This document shows, one piece after another, positions 44,634 to 53,134 of a stretch of DNA of 64,000 nucleotides. This DNA is from Planctomycetaceae bacterium (GTDB lineage Bacteria > Planctomycetota > Planctomycetia > Planctomycetales > Planctomycetaceae), in NCBI GenBank assembly GCA_021732785.1, contig JAKFUG010000014.1, positions 186,001 to 250,000 of the forward strand, written 5' to 3'. The notes beneath the pieces were generated by a model that was not told the DNA's origin, searched no databases, and saw only the letters and a list, made by a program, of their open reading frames with translations. Each line of letters opens with the position of its first letter. Positions within the stretch are counted from its first letter, which is position 1. A program made the position numbers and the translations under genes.

Positions 44634-46826
44634 TCACACCTGCCACATCAGCGATTCAAAATCGGGAGTGGGAATCTTTAACGTGATCAACCCCTCGCGC
44701 GGCAAGCGGTCGAGGCTGCTGCCGGCTTCCATGAGGTCGACGAAGAACTCCAGATTCGCATTCGGTGTCATTCGCACGGCATCCAGCGGAAGGGAGATCT
44801 CCAGCACACTCTCGACGGCCGCTTCGATGTGGTATTCCGGATAAGGGCGATGTTCGCGGAAGAACGTGCCGGTCAATCCGCCTCCCGAAAAGCCGTAAAT
44901 CAGCACCTCGGCGTTAACCGGTTCGATGAACCCAATTCGTAAAGAATCGATTTCCGCAAGATCCTGTGCGGCTCTGTTCGCCGTATCCAATCGCAACAGA
45001 AATCGGTCGCGATCGAAGCCGAAATACATTTCGCGAACGAGGCTTTGGGTCACCATCGTCATCGTGCCCCGTTCGCTGCCGCTGATGTACTGTCCCGCAT
45101 TGATCCATTCGAAATAAGTGCGACGGCCATCGATCTTTACCGGCAGAAACCCCTTCGGATGCGTGTGAATCGGCCGTTGTTCGCCCCGGCTGATGGGACG
45201 GTCCAACTGCGGTGGATACGGCATGCGCAGCAAAATATAGACGTTCTTCAAATGCTTCCGGAAGAGTTGATCGAACAGCGCATCCTGAGCGGACGAATGG
45301 TCGTCGCCATACCACCAATACCAGTCGCTTCCTTCCGCGATGAAGATTTCATCCCAGGCCCGGGCGAGCACCTCTGCAGCCACGTCGCCTTCGGCTTGGA
45401 TGCGTTTCAGGAACTCGCGCGTCTGATGCAACAAGTCCCACGCCGTGTTGTCTTCTTCGTGGCCGATCCAGATCGCGAAGTTGTGCGCGATCCAGCTTCC
45501 CGCAAACAACTGCCCGATGCGATCGGTCGCCGGATATTCGCGGAGATAATCGCCCACGCGAACGGAGCGCACCGAGGGCCGTTCCGCGCAGGATCGGTAC
45601 AACGTCCGCAGAAACTGCACGCCGCCATCGGCGTAGTATTCCCAGCAGTTTTCGCCGTCGAGAATGACCGGCACGAAGACCGGCCGCCCCTGACTTTGGG
45701 ATTCCGCTGCCTGCCCAATGGCTTCCAGCTTGCCGATGAAATCGTTGACCGCCTGCGCGGCATCCATGCGCTGGTATTGGAAGCCGATGAGATCGCTCAG
45801 GGCATGATCGCGGAACACGGCCTGCAACTGACGCCCCTGGTCTTCCAGCCGCCACGGTCGGTAGAGCATTTCCGGATGACGCAGATAGCCGTTCCCATCG
45901 CGTCCCACCCAGCCATTGGTCGACGCGGAGAGAATCTCTTCATCGGTGGCGATCCACTGAATCCCCACATCGGCGATCAGCGAAATCACATCCTGCGACA
46001 CGCTTCCTTCCGACGGCCACATGCCCATCGGCGGCCGACCGAAGAGTTCGGTGTGATAGGCAATCGCGCGTTGCAACTGGATGACGGCGTCTTCACGATA
46101 CGATTCGAGATGCTTCGGCAACGCACATCCCGGCATCGCCTGCCGCGCCGATCGTTTGTCACACAGCAGCGGCAAAATCGGGTGGAAGAACGGCGTTGTC
46201 GTGAGTTCAACCTGACCGGACGCCATCAGTTCCTGATGCAGCGGAATCACTTCCCGCAGGACATCGAGCTGCCGCGCGAGCAGCCAGGCTTTATCGGCTT
46301 CGGTGTAGTTCTGGCCCTTTTGACGAAACGCGTTCAGATCGGCATCACGCTCGAACAACAGCGGGTGCATCCAGGACAGATTGCTCCACACCTGCAGATC
46401 GCGAAAGTCCCGATCGGCAAAGCGGCGGATCGCGCGATCGGCCGGTTCTTCATGAGGACCGCGTTTCTGCAACAGTTCCCTGTAACGGGGAAACGGCCGA
46501 ATCATCGATTCGACGTTCGCCATGAAGAACTGTTCGAGCAGTTCCTGAGCATCGGCGGGGCTCAACGAATCGGCGGGGATGCGCGACAGATCGAGGTGCC
46601 GGTCGCTGGCTCCTTCGTGCGTATAAGCCCGGAGTTGTTGCAGCAGGCTGGGAACGAGATTGATCGTGCAGCGGAATTCCGGGACTTCTTTCAGATGCCA
46701 GGCCATCCCCCAATAATCTTTGGTGCCGTGCAAACGGACCCACGGCATCAGCGTGTCACCGCCAATACGATCCGGATAATAAGGTTGATGCTGATGCCAG
46801 ACGAGTGCGAGGCTGACGGGTTGCAT
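44634..46826 (-). CDS. GH57 family glycoside hydrolase
   Basis: A protein of 730 residues beginning [27 protein letters not shown] is the GH57 signature. [20 protein letters not shown] followed by WIATDEEIL carries the catalytic nucleophile region, and [18 protein letters not shown] the conserved Asp/Glu/Asn of family region 4. A C-terminal beta domain of about 200 residues follows. GH57 enzymes include alpha-amylases, amylopullulanases and branching enzymes; this one resembles the uncharacterised amylase/amylopullulanase-like group, not the shorter branching enzymes. There is no signal peptide, so it acts on intracellular glycogen or maltodextrin. The gene lies 30 bp downstream of glgA. Confidence 0.88.
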   Translation of the reverse strand: MQPVSLALVWHQHQPYYPDRIGGDTLMPWVRLHGTKDYWGMAWHLKEVPEFRCTINLVPSLLQQLRAYTHEGASDRHLDLSRIPADSLSPADAQELLEQFFMANVESMIRPFPRYRELLQKRGPHEEPADRAIRRFADRDFRDLQVWSNLSWMHPLLFERDADLNAFRQKGQNYTEADKAWLLARQLDVLREVIPLHQELMASGQVELTTTPFFHPILPLLCDKRSARQAMPGCALPKHLESYREDAVIQLQRAIAYHTELFGRPPMGMWPSEGSVSQDVISLIADVGIQWIATDEEILSASTNGWVGRDGNGYLRHPEMLYRPWRLEDQGRQLQAVFRDHALSDLIGFQYQRMDAAQAVNDFIGKLEAIGQAAESQSQGRPVFVPVILDGENCWEYYADGGVQFLRTLYRSCAERPSVRSVRVGDYLREYPATDRIGQLFAGSWIAHNFAIWIGHEEDNTAWDLLHQTREFLKRIQAEGDVAAEVLARAWDEIFIAEGSDWYWWYGDDHSSAQDALFDQLFRKHLKNVYILLRMPYPPQLDRPISRGEQRPIHTHPKGFLPVKIDGRRTYFEWINAGQYISGSERGTMTMVTQSLVREMYFGFDRDRFLLRLDTANRAAQDLAEIDSLRIGFIEPVNAEVLIYGFSGGGLTGTFFREHRPYPEYHIEAAVESVLEISLPLDAVRMTPNANLEFFVDLMEAGSSLDRLPREGLITLKIPTPDFESLMWQV

Positions 46827-46856
46827 GAGGTGTCTTCGCGAACGAATCGGTTCCGT

Positions 46857-48353
46857 TTATCCGTAGGCCGGGGCGTGACGTTTCCCTTGCGCCCGTTGAT
46901 AGACTTGCTCGTATTCCCGGGCGCTGCGCCGCCACGACCAATCGCGCTGCATGCCCGTTTGCATGAGTTTTCTCCAGGTGGCCTTGTCCTGGAAGATGCC
47001 GGTGGCCCGGCAAATCTGTCGCAGTAGCACATCGCTGCGATAGTCGTAGAAGCTGAATCCGTTGGCGGTCCCGTTGGCGAGATTCTCTTCCGACGCATCC
47101 ACCACGGAGTCTGCGAGACCGCCCACGGCGCGGACAATCGGCACGGTTCCGTACAGCAGGCTATACATCTGGTTGAGCCCGCACGGCTCGTACTGACTCG
47201 GCATCAGGAAGATGTCCGACCCGGCTTCAATTTCGTGCGACAACCGTTCGTTATAGCCAATCTGCACGGCGACTTTCTGCGAATTCTCGCGCGCCAGCTT
47301 TTGCAGGGATTGCTCATAGCCCGGATCGCCAGAACCCAGAAAGACCATTTGCAGATCGAGATTCATCAGTTCGGGCATGCACTCCGAAATGATGTCGCAT
47401 CCCTTCTGGCCGGTCATGCGCGAGACCATCCCCAGCAACGGCACTTCGGGACGAACGGGCAGCTTCATCCGTTTCTGCAAGGCCGTTTTGCATGCCGGCT
47501 TTCCTTCGCCCACGGTCGCCGCTTTGTATTGCGCGGCGATCAACCCATCGATGGCGGGATTCCAGACTTCGGTATCAACGCCGTTGAGAATTCCCACCAG
47601 ATCATCGCGCCGTGACGACAGCACCCCATTCAAGCCGCAACCGAACTCCGGGGTCTGGATCTCGCGGGCATACGTTGGGCTGACGGTGGTCACCATGTCC
47701 GAAAAGACCACGGCCGACTTCAGCAGATTGAGATTGCCGAAGAACTCCATTTGCCGCCAGTTGAAGTACTTCCAGTCGAGCCCGGTGAGGTGCATGTCCC
47801 AGTGCCAGAATTGTCCCTGGAAAGCGAGGTTGTGAATGGTGAAGACACTCGCCGTTTTTTGAAACGCCGGGTCATTCGCACATTCAATCTTGAGCAGCGC
47901 GGGAACCAGCGCCGTTTGCCAGTCATTGGTATGGATGATGTCGGGCTGCCAGCCGAAGCGCCGCGCGATCTCAATCGTCGCCCGACTGAGAAAAACGAAC
48001 CGCTCGCAGTTGTCCTTGTAGTCGCGATCGCCATCCTGATATATTCCAGCGCGGTCGAAGTAACCGGGCTGATCGACCAGATACACGATCACTTTCGAGT
48101 TCGGGATGGTCGTCTGCAGCACACGTGCCGAAACGGTTTTCGTGCCGATCCCGATCGAAATCGGCGGTCCCGCGACTTCGGGTGCCGGCAGCCCCTCCGG
48201 CCACTTGATCCGCTCCTGGGGGAAAAACGGGGTCACCAATGCGACTTGGTGGCCCGCTTGCGACAATGCCTTCGGCAACGACGATGCGACATCGGCCAGT
48301 CCACCGGTCTTGGAGAACGGGGCGGCTTCCGAACTGGAAAAAATGATCTGCAT
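46857..48353 (-). CDS. glgA: Glycogen synthase
   Basis: A protein of 498 residues of glycosyltransferase family 5. The N-terminus MQIIFSSSEAAPFSKTGGLA contains the KTGGLAD nucleotide-sugar-binding motif (15-21). HTNDWQTALVPALLK, FTIHNLAFQGQF and the C-terminal MPSQYEPCGLNQMYSLLYGT with PIVRAVGGLADSV are standard for bacterial GlgA. It elongates alpha-1,4-glucan from ADP-glucose (or UDP-glucose). It is the first of a probable operon with the GH57 hydrolase and galT. ATG 48353 is the only good start. The 230 bp upstream up to the divergent DUF1080 gene contain the promoters of both; none is clear enough to name. Confidence 0.95.
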   Translation of the reverse strand: MQIIFSSSEAAPFSKTGGLADVASSLPKALSQAGHQVALVTPFFPQERIKWPEGLPAPEVAGPPISIGIGTKTVSARVLQTTIPNSKVIVYLVDQPGYFDRAGIYQDGDRDYKDNCERFVFLSRATIEIARRFGWQPDIIHTNDWQTALVPALLKIECANDPAFQKTASVFTIHNLAFQGQFWHWDMHLTGLDWKYFNWRQMEFFGNLNLLKSAVVFSDMVTTVSPTYAREIQTPEFGCGLNGVLSSRRDDLVGILNGVDTEVWNPAIDGLIAAQYKAATVGEGKPACKTALQKRMKLPVRPEVPLLGMVSRMTGQKGCDIISECMPELMNLDLQMVFLGSGDPGYEQSLQKLARENSQKVAVQIGYNERLSHEIEAGSDIFLMPSQYEPCGLNQMYSLLYGTVPIVRAVGGLADSVVDASEENLANGTANGFSFYDYRSDVLLRQICRATGIFQDKATWRKLMQTGMQRDWSWRRSAREYEQVYQRAQGKRHAPAYG

Positions 48354-48583
48354 CCGGAACCGTCCTCAGCGGGGGCACATCACTGCGATCGAGCGGTTTT
48401 GCTTCCTGCGAAGCGAAACCACTCCAACGGCTTTGGAATCCGATCCCGACAAACTTTGCCAGATTGCCTCTTCCGTATCTTCGGCTGATTCTACCACGCC
48501 CCTTGACCGAACCGTATCGTTGCAGTTCCGGCCGTCGCATTCATTACAACCGTCATAAACTCACAATCGGGGGCGAGTCTCAC

Positions 48584-49372
48584 ATGAGCTTACGATCTAC
48601 GGTACGAAGTTTTATTAGTCTGGCCATGCTCGTGTTTGGGGTCGCGCTGATGTCGTCAGCGATCTTCGCAGAAACCACCCCGCCCGCGGGATATGTGGCG
48701 TTGTTTAATGGGAAGGATCTCTCGGGGTGGCGCGGTGGAAACACGTTCGATCCGGCAAAACTCGCCGCCATGACTCCGGAAGATCGCGCAGCCCAAATTG
48801 AAAAATGGACGGCGACCATGAAAGACCACTGGTCGGTTGAAGAAGGGGAACTCGTCAACGATGGCCACGGGGATTATGCCACCACCGAAAAAGATTACGG
48901 CGACTTCGAATTGTTGCTGGAATACAAAACGGTCGCGGGTGCCGATTCGGGCATTTATCTCCGTGGCTGCCCGCAGGTGCAAATCTGGGATATCAACCAG
49001 CCGAGCAAACCCGAAGCCCCGGATCGCAACCCGAACAAGGGTTCCGGCGGACTGTTCAACAACACGCCGAAGACCCCCGGTCGCGATCCGCTCGTGGTCG
49101 CGGACAAACCGTTCGGAGAGTGGAATCAGTTCCGCATTGTGATGGTCGACAACAAAGTGAGCGTCTGGCTCAACGAGAAACTCGTGGTCGACCATGCCGT
49201 GATGGAGAACTACTTCGACAAAGAGCGCCAACTGCCGCCGCCGAAGACGGGTCCCATTCAGTTGCAGACTCACGGCGGCGAAATCCGCTGGCGCAACATT
49301 TTCCTGCGTGAGATCCCTGCGGAAGAAGTGGCGACGATCCTCGAAACGCAGGGAAAATCGCTGTCGAAATAA
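48584..49372 (+). CDS. Secreted DUF1080 (3-keto-disaccharide hydrolase-like) protein
   Basis: The ATG at 48584 (MSLRSTVRSFISLAMLVFGV) follows GGGGGCGAG as ribosome binding site and gives 262 residues with a signal peptide cleaved near IFAETTPP; an upstream TTG at 48464 is not needed. The mature domain is DUF1080: GYVALFNGKDLSGWRGG, then DFELLLEYKTVAGADSGIYL, and VWLNEKLVVDHAVMENYF. It is a concanavalin-like beta-sandwich in the periplasm. Some family members hydrolyse 3-keto-glycosides. It precedes a Gfo/Idh/MocA oxidoreductase by 63 bp, which fits a 3-keto-sugar pathway because such oxidoreductases can generate 3-keto-sugars; this is inference. Confidence 0.9.
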   Translation: MSLRSTVRSFISLAMLVFGVALMSSAIFAETTPPAGYVALFNGKDLSGWRGGNTFDPAKLAAMTPEDRAAQIEKWTATMKDHWSVEEGELVNDGHGDYATTEKDYGDFELLLEYKTVAGADSGIYLRGCPQVQIWDINQPSKPEAPDRNPNKGSGGLFNNTPKTPGRDPLVVADKPFGEWNQFRIVMVDNKVSVWLNEKLVVDHAVMENYFDKERQLPPPKTGPIQLQTHGGEIRWRNIFLREIPAEEVATILETQGKSLSK

Positions 49373-49435
49373 TCGAGTCACTTCCAGCCAGACGAACACA
49401 CTTCATCGACAACTTTGATGGAAGGAATGTTAACG

Positions 49436-50542
49436 ATGCCCGATCCACTGCGAGCGGCCGTGATTGGCTGCACCGGCAAAGGGAACTACGGCCACGGAAT
49501 CGATACCGTCTGGGCATCGATTCCGGAAGTGACCGTCGTGGCCGTCGCCGACGAGCATGAAGCCGGCCTCGCGAGTGCTCAACAGCGTTTGAAAGCCCCG
49601 GCCGCTTATGCCAGCTATCGAGAGATGCTGGAAAAGGAGCGGCCGCAGATCGTGGGCATCGGCCCCAGGTGGATTGATCAGCACGCCGAAATCGCGATTG
49701 CCGCCGCCGAGCACGGCTGCCACGTCTACATGGAAAAGCCATTCGTGCGAACCGGGGCCGAAGCCGATGCGGTCGTATCAGCGTTCGAGATGCGTCATCG
49801 GAAACTTGCGCTGGCTCACCAGACTCGTTACTCGCCGGTGACGCACATGGTTCGCGACCTGATCCGCCAAGGCGAAATCGGCGACCTGCTCGAAATGCGC
49901 GGTCGCGGAAAGGAAGATGCCCGCGGGGGTGGCGAAGACCTGTGGGTGCTTGGTTCCCACGTTCTCGACCTGATGCGGTTCTTCGCCGGCGATGCCGATT
50001 CCTGCACCGCAACCATGTTCGCTGACGGACATCCCGTCACCAGGGCGGATGTGAAACCGGGAAATGAAGGGCTGGGACCACTCGCCGGCGATGCCATCTG
50101 GGCGCGATACACCTTCAAAAACGGCGTGATCGGTGACATCGCCACCATTCGTGGTCGCGGCGGCAATCCTTCGCGGTTCGGTCTGCAACTTTTCGGGTCG
50201 AAAGGGGTCATTGATGTGGTCACCGGTTACCTCGAACCCGCATGGATCTTGAAGGATCCCGGTTGGAGCCCCGGTCGCTCAAAAGTAAACTGGCAGCCGA
50301 TTTCATCGAACGGGATCGACAAGGACGAAACGCTCAGCGGCCGTGGTCTCGGCGGCGGCAACATCGCCGCGGTGAACAACCTGCTGGAATCCATCGACAA
50401 GGACAAACAACCCGAGTGCAACATGTACGAAGGTCGGGCGGTCACCGAGATGATTTTGTCGGTGTTCGAGTCCCATCGCGTCGGCAAGACCGTTCCGCTT
50501 CCGCTGGCGACCCGAGAAAACCCGCTGTCACGATTGGGTTGA
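49436..50542 (+). CDS. Gfo/Idh/MocA family oxidoreductase
   Basis: The ATG at 49436 (MPDPLRAAVIGCTGKGNYGH) has GAAGGA 8-9 bp upstream, better than the earlier in-frame starts. The product has 368 residues. The N-terminal Rossmann fold starts AAVIGCTGKGNYG and contains GCHVYMEKPFVRTGAEADAV, the conserved EKP of the family; the C-terminal alpha/beta domain carries LWVLGSHVLDLMRFF. These NAD(P)-dependent enzymes oxidise or reduce sugars and cyclitols. There is no signal peptide. Flanked on both sides by secreted DUF1080 genes in the same direction, it is probably part of a sugar-utilisation set; substrate unknown. Confidence 0.9.
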   Translation: MPDPLRAAVIGCTGKGNYGHGIDTVWASIPEVTVVAVADEHEAGLASAQQRLKAPAAYASYREMLEKERPQIVGIGPRWIDQHAEIAIAAAEHGCHVYMEKPFVRTGAEADAVVSAFEMRHRKLALAHQTRYSPVTHMVRDLIRQGEIGDLLEMRGRGKEDARGGGEDLWVLGSHVLDLMRFFAGDADSCTATMFADGHPVTRADVKPGNEGLGPLAGDAIWARYTFKNGVIGDIATIRGRGGNPSRFGLQLFGSKGVIDVVTGYLEPAWILKDPGWSPGRSKVNWQPISSNGIDKDETLSGRGLGGGNIAAVNNLLESIDKDKQPECNMYEGRAVTEMILSVFESHRVGKTVPLPLATRENPLSRLG

Positions 50543-50641
50543 TGCCGCCAGGGCGGTAAAGTGCTGATTGAACATGGCGTGCCGCCGGTGCGCTGCTCTG
50601 AAATTCCACGATGTTTGAGATCGACGGACAAGGAACGAGAC

Positions 50642-51271
50642 ATGCAACAACGAGTCTGGTGCGGCGCTTTCGTGATTCTCGCGGCGAGCCTGAGTGGCAC
50701 ATTCGCCGCGGAAGAGGGTTTCAAAGTTTTGACGGACGGCAAATCCTTCGACGGCTGGAAGATCAATGAAAGCCCGGAAAGCTGGAGCATCAAGGACGGG
50801 GCGTTCGTCGCCAAGGGGGGCCGCAGTCACATGTTCTATGTGGGTGAAGACAAGCCGTTCGTCAACTTCGAACTCAAAGTCGACGTCATGACCGCGGACA
50901 ACAGCAACGGCGGCATCTACTTCCATACCAGGTTCCAGGAACAGGGCTGGCCCAAGTACGGTTTTGAAGCCCAGGTCAACAACAGCTACAAGTCCGACCC
51001 GCGGAAGACCGGCAGCCTGTACCAGGTGGTGGATGTCCACGAAGCGGCCGCCAAGGACAACGAGTGGTACACCGAGACGGTGATCGTGAAGGGCAAGAAC
51101 GTCAAGGTGTTAATCAACGAGAAGATCGTCGTCGACTACACCGAACCGAAAGGTGCTCAGCCCGGCGATGATTTCACCCGCGTGCTCGACAAAGGCACGT
51201 TCGCCCTGCAAGCCCACGATCCGGGCAGTACCGTTCAGTTCAAGAACATCCGCGTGAAGCGGTTGGACTAA
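50642..51271 (+). CDS. Secreted DUF1080 protein
   Basis: The ATG at 50642 (MQQRVWCGAFVILAASLSGT) has AAGGA upstream and starts a signal peptide ending near FAAEEGF; the product is 209 residues. The domain reads FKVLTDGKSFDGWKINESPE, then NFELKVDVMTADNSNGGIYF with HTRFQEQGWPKYGFEAQVNN, and VLINEKIVVDYTEP. It is shorter than the DUF1080 protein encoded at 48584-49372 and different in sequence, so it is not a recent duplicate. It presumably acts in the periplasm on a carbohydrate. It is followed by a GC-rich hairpin that may end the transcript. Confidence 0.9.
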   Translation: MQQRVWCGAFVILAASLSGTFAAEEGFKVLTDGKSFDGWKINESPESWSIKDGAFVAKGGRSHMFYVGEDKPFVNFELKVDVMTADNSNGGIYFHTRFQEQGWPKYGFEAQVNNSYKSDPRKTGSLYQVVDVHEAAAKDNEWYTETVIVKGKNVKVLINEKIVVDYTEPKGAQPGDDFTRVLDKGTFALQAHDPGSTVQFKNIRVKRLD

Positions 51272-51287
51272 TTGAGCATTGGCGAGC

Positions 51288-51307
51288 GGGGGGATGTAAG
51301 TCCCCCC
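51288..51307. terminator. GC-rich hairpin after the DUF1080 gene
   Basis: GGGGGG (51288-51293) and CCCCCC (51302-51307) enclose an 8-nt loop, 17 bp after the stop codon. No T-run follows immediately, so it could be a terminator or one of the dispersed intergenic hairpins that planctomycete genomes carry. Confidence 0.5.
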
Positions 51308-51355
51308 GGTGATTTCGTGTTTGTCCAATGTTCGTCAGCCAAAGGATTTCTGACG

Positions 51356-52003
51356 ATGAATTCTCTCACGCACATCACGTTTGCTCTGTTGGTGACGACC
51401 GCGCTGTTGTCGACGGATGCTCAACCACCGGCTCCGCCACCGCCACAGATTCAAATCCGTACGGGCTTCAACATCAACGGCAGCCGTTCGGTGCAAATCA
51501 ATGGACAATCTCGCAAGATTTCGGTTAGCGAAAAAGACGAGACCATCATCATCGAGGATACCGCAGGGAAGAACATCAAGATCCGTCGGATACGCACGGT
51601 CGACGGACAGAAGAAAACGGAAGAGTTTCAGGCTCCTGATGCAGACACACTGAAAAAAAACCATCCCGACATCGCCGATATTTACCGGAAACATGTTGAA
51701 GGCGCGATCCAATTGCAAATCCAAGTACCGGCTCCGCAACGCATGAATCCCGGCGATCCCTTCGGCATCCCGCGAAACGGTTTGTCGCGGCGGGGGCAGG
51801 GAACGCGGCAAATTACGTCTTCTTCCAAAGGGAAGACCGTGGAGATTGACGACCACTACGGGGAAAAGATCGTCATCAAAATTACCGATCGACGCAGTGC
51901 GGAACCGAAAACCCGCACCATCGAAGCGGACAATCTCGAGGATCTCGAAACCAAAGACGCGGAAGCCGCCGAGCACTACAGGCGATTGACCGCCGAGAGT
52001 TGA
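51356..52003 (+). CDS. Secreted hypothetical protein
   Basis: The ATG at 51356 (MNSLTHITFALLVTTALLST) gives 215 residues with a signal peptide; the longer open frame crosses the preceding hairpin. The mature protein starts with a Pro-rich stretch (PPAPPPPQIQIR) and has two similar beta-rich blocks, SRKISVSEKDETIIIEDTAG and KGKTVEIDDHYGEKIVIKIT, which look like an internal duplication. Each block is followed by an acidic segment ending in an aspartate-leucine helix (DADTLKKNHPDIADIYRKH and DNLEDLETKDAEAAEHYRRL). The family is not recognised. The two-fold repeat suggests a small binding or stress protein of the envelope. It converges with the next gene with 7 bp between stops. Confidence 0.65.
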   Translation: MNSLTHITFALLVTTALLSTDAQPPAPPPPQIQIRTGFNINGSRSVQINGQSRKISVSEKDETIIIEDTAGKNIKIRRIRTVDGQKKTEEFQAPDADTLKKNHPDIADIYRKHVEGAIQLQIQVPAPQRMNPGDPFGIPRNGLSRRGQGTRQITSSSKGKTVEIDDHYGEKIVIKITDRRSAEPKTRTIEADNLEDLETKDAEAAEHYRRLTAES

Positions 52004-52010
52004 GCCGGGT

Positions 52011-52466
52011 TTACTCGGAAGAGGCGGGCTCGACAGGTGCATTCAGCAACGCCGTCGTCGGAAACTGAAAAGCGGCGGTGACCGCGACTTGTTCCGGAGC
52101 CCGCTGGATCAGATAAACCTCGAGAATCTCGAACTGGCGGATATCCGCATGGGTTTTCGAGAGTTCCACCACGCGGCGGACCACGGCTTCTGTTTCTTCC
52201 AACCCCTTCACCGGCTTAAAAGGGACGCGCATCGCCACGCGCAGGGTCATCGGCCCACCCTTGTTACGTCCCCCTTCCACCTTGGGAAGTGAATGCCGGA
52301 ACTCGCGACCGACGGCTTCCGTCAACGGGCGAAACGGCCGGGTGTGCATGTCCCAATAGATGAAAATCATAGCCGTGGCACATCCGCCGAAGAGAAACAT
52401 CGCGACGATGACCCACCAGCCGGGAATCTCGCGGCTGTGTGGCGGTGAAGGGACTTCGACAGTCAT
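52011..52466 (-). CDS. Single-pass membrane protein of unknown function
   Basis: A protein of 151 residues with one transmembrane helix (WWVIVAMFLFGGCATAMIFIYW, about 17-38) after a short cytoplasmic N-terminus, then a soluble domain of about 110 residues with an alternating beta pattern (MTLRVAMRVPFKP, EILEVYLIQRAPE). No motif recognised. Its ATG (52466) shares one base with the stop of the redoxin gene (TGATG), so the two are translationally coupled and may work together. Function is not proposed. Confidence 0.65.
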   Translation of the reverse strand: MTVEVPSPPHSREIPGWWVIVAMFLFGGCATAMIFIYWDMHTRPFRPLTEAVGREFRHSLPKVEGGRNKGGPMTLRVAMRVPFKPVKGLEETEAVVRRVVELSKTHADIRQFEILEVYLIQRAPEQVAVTAAFQFPTTALLNAPVEPASSE

Positions 52467-53104
52467 CAGCGGGTCAATTCCTGCAGAAGTTCGGTCACGT
52501 TGCCCGCGGGTTGGGGAATGCCGCTCAGCGTGGCGACGGTTCCCTTCCGATCAATCAGAAATACACCCGTGCGCGGCTGTTGCGTTTGCGGATCAATCCG
52601 CGACCACCGGCGGTGAATGCTTTCATCGGGGTCGCTGATCAACGGGAACGGGAAATCCCCGGCGATCTCGATCGCCCGCCGATTCTCCTGCGGCAACGCC
52701 GTGCTCACGCCCACCACTTTGACATCGTTCTTCGTCAGCGCGGGAAAAGCGTCGCGCACGGCAAGCAATCCCGCATCCTTCGCCGCGGTTTCTTCCCTGC
52801 TGAAAAACACCACCAGCACGCGATGCCGCCCAAGATAACGTTCCAGGCGGAACATCTCGTTGTGAATATCGACCCCTTCAAAATTCTCTGCGGGCCGCTC
52901 GACCCGGGCGCGTTGCATCTGCTCGGCGAGCGATTGCGGCCGGTTGGTGGATAACCGCCAGCCGCACAGGCCGACGAGCCCTGCGCCAATCACGAACACC
53001 AAAAATAAGCGACGATCCACTGCGGAAAACCTTGAAGGCGGAGGACGCGCGGCGGCATTGACGCGGGGCGCGAAACCGCAAGCGGACAATGTAGACCGAC
53101 TCAC
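52466..53104 (-). CDS. Membrane-anchored peroxiredoxin/AhpC-TSA-like protein lacking the catalytic cysteine
   Basis: Up to 212 residues from ATG 53104; a GTG at 53020 just before DRRLFLVFVIGAGLVGL would give a conventional N-terminal anchor. The domain after residue 70 has the thioredoxin-like fold of AhpC/TSA proteins: VLVVFFSREETAAKDAGLLA, KVVGVSTALPQENRRAIE and FPFPLISDPDESIHRRW, then TGVFLIDRKGTVATL. The position that normally holds the peroxidatic Cys (VCPTE-like) is Ser-Arg-Glu-Glu-Thr, with no Cys in the domain, so peroxidase activity is unlikely. It is coupled to the downstream single-pass membrane protein. Confidence 0.72.
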   Translation of the reverse strand: MSRSTLSACGFAPRVNAAARPPPSRFSAVDRRLFLVFVIGAGLVGLCGWRLSTNRPQSLAEQMQRARVERPAENFEGVDIHNEMFRLERYLGRHRVLVVFFSREETAAKDAGLLAVRDAFPALTKNDVKVVGVSTALPQENRRAIEIAGDFPFPLISDPDESIHRRWSRIDPQTQQPRTGVFLIDRKGTVATLSGIPQPAGNVTELLQELTR

Positions 53105-53134
53105 ATCGGACGACAGGTCTATTCTAGCAACCTG

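Noticed and set aside
45045-47027. A 660-codon plus-strand open frame
   Set aside because: It is antisense to the GH57 and glgA genes, whose motifs are clear, and its translation has no recognisable domain or sensible composition.
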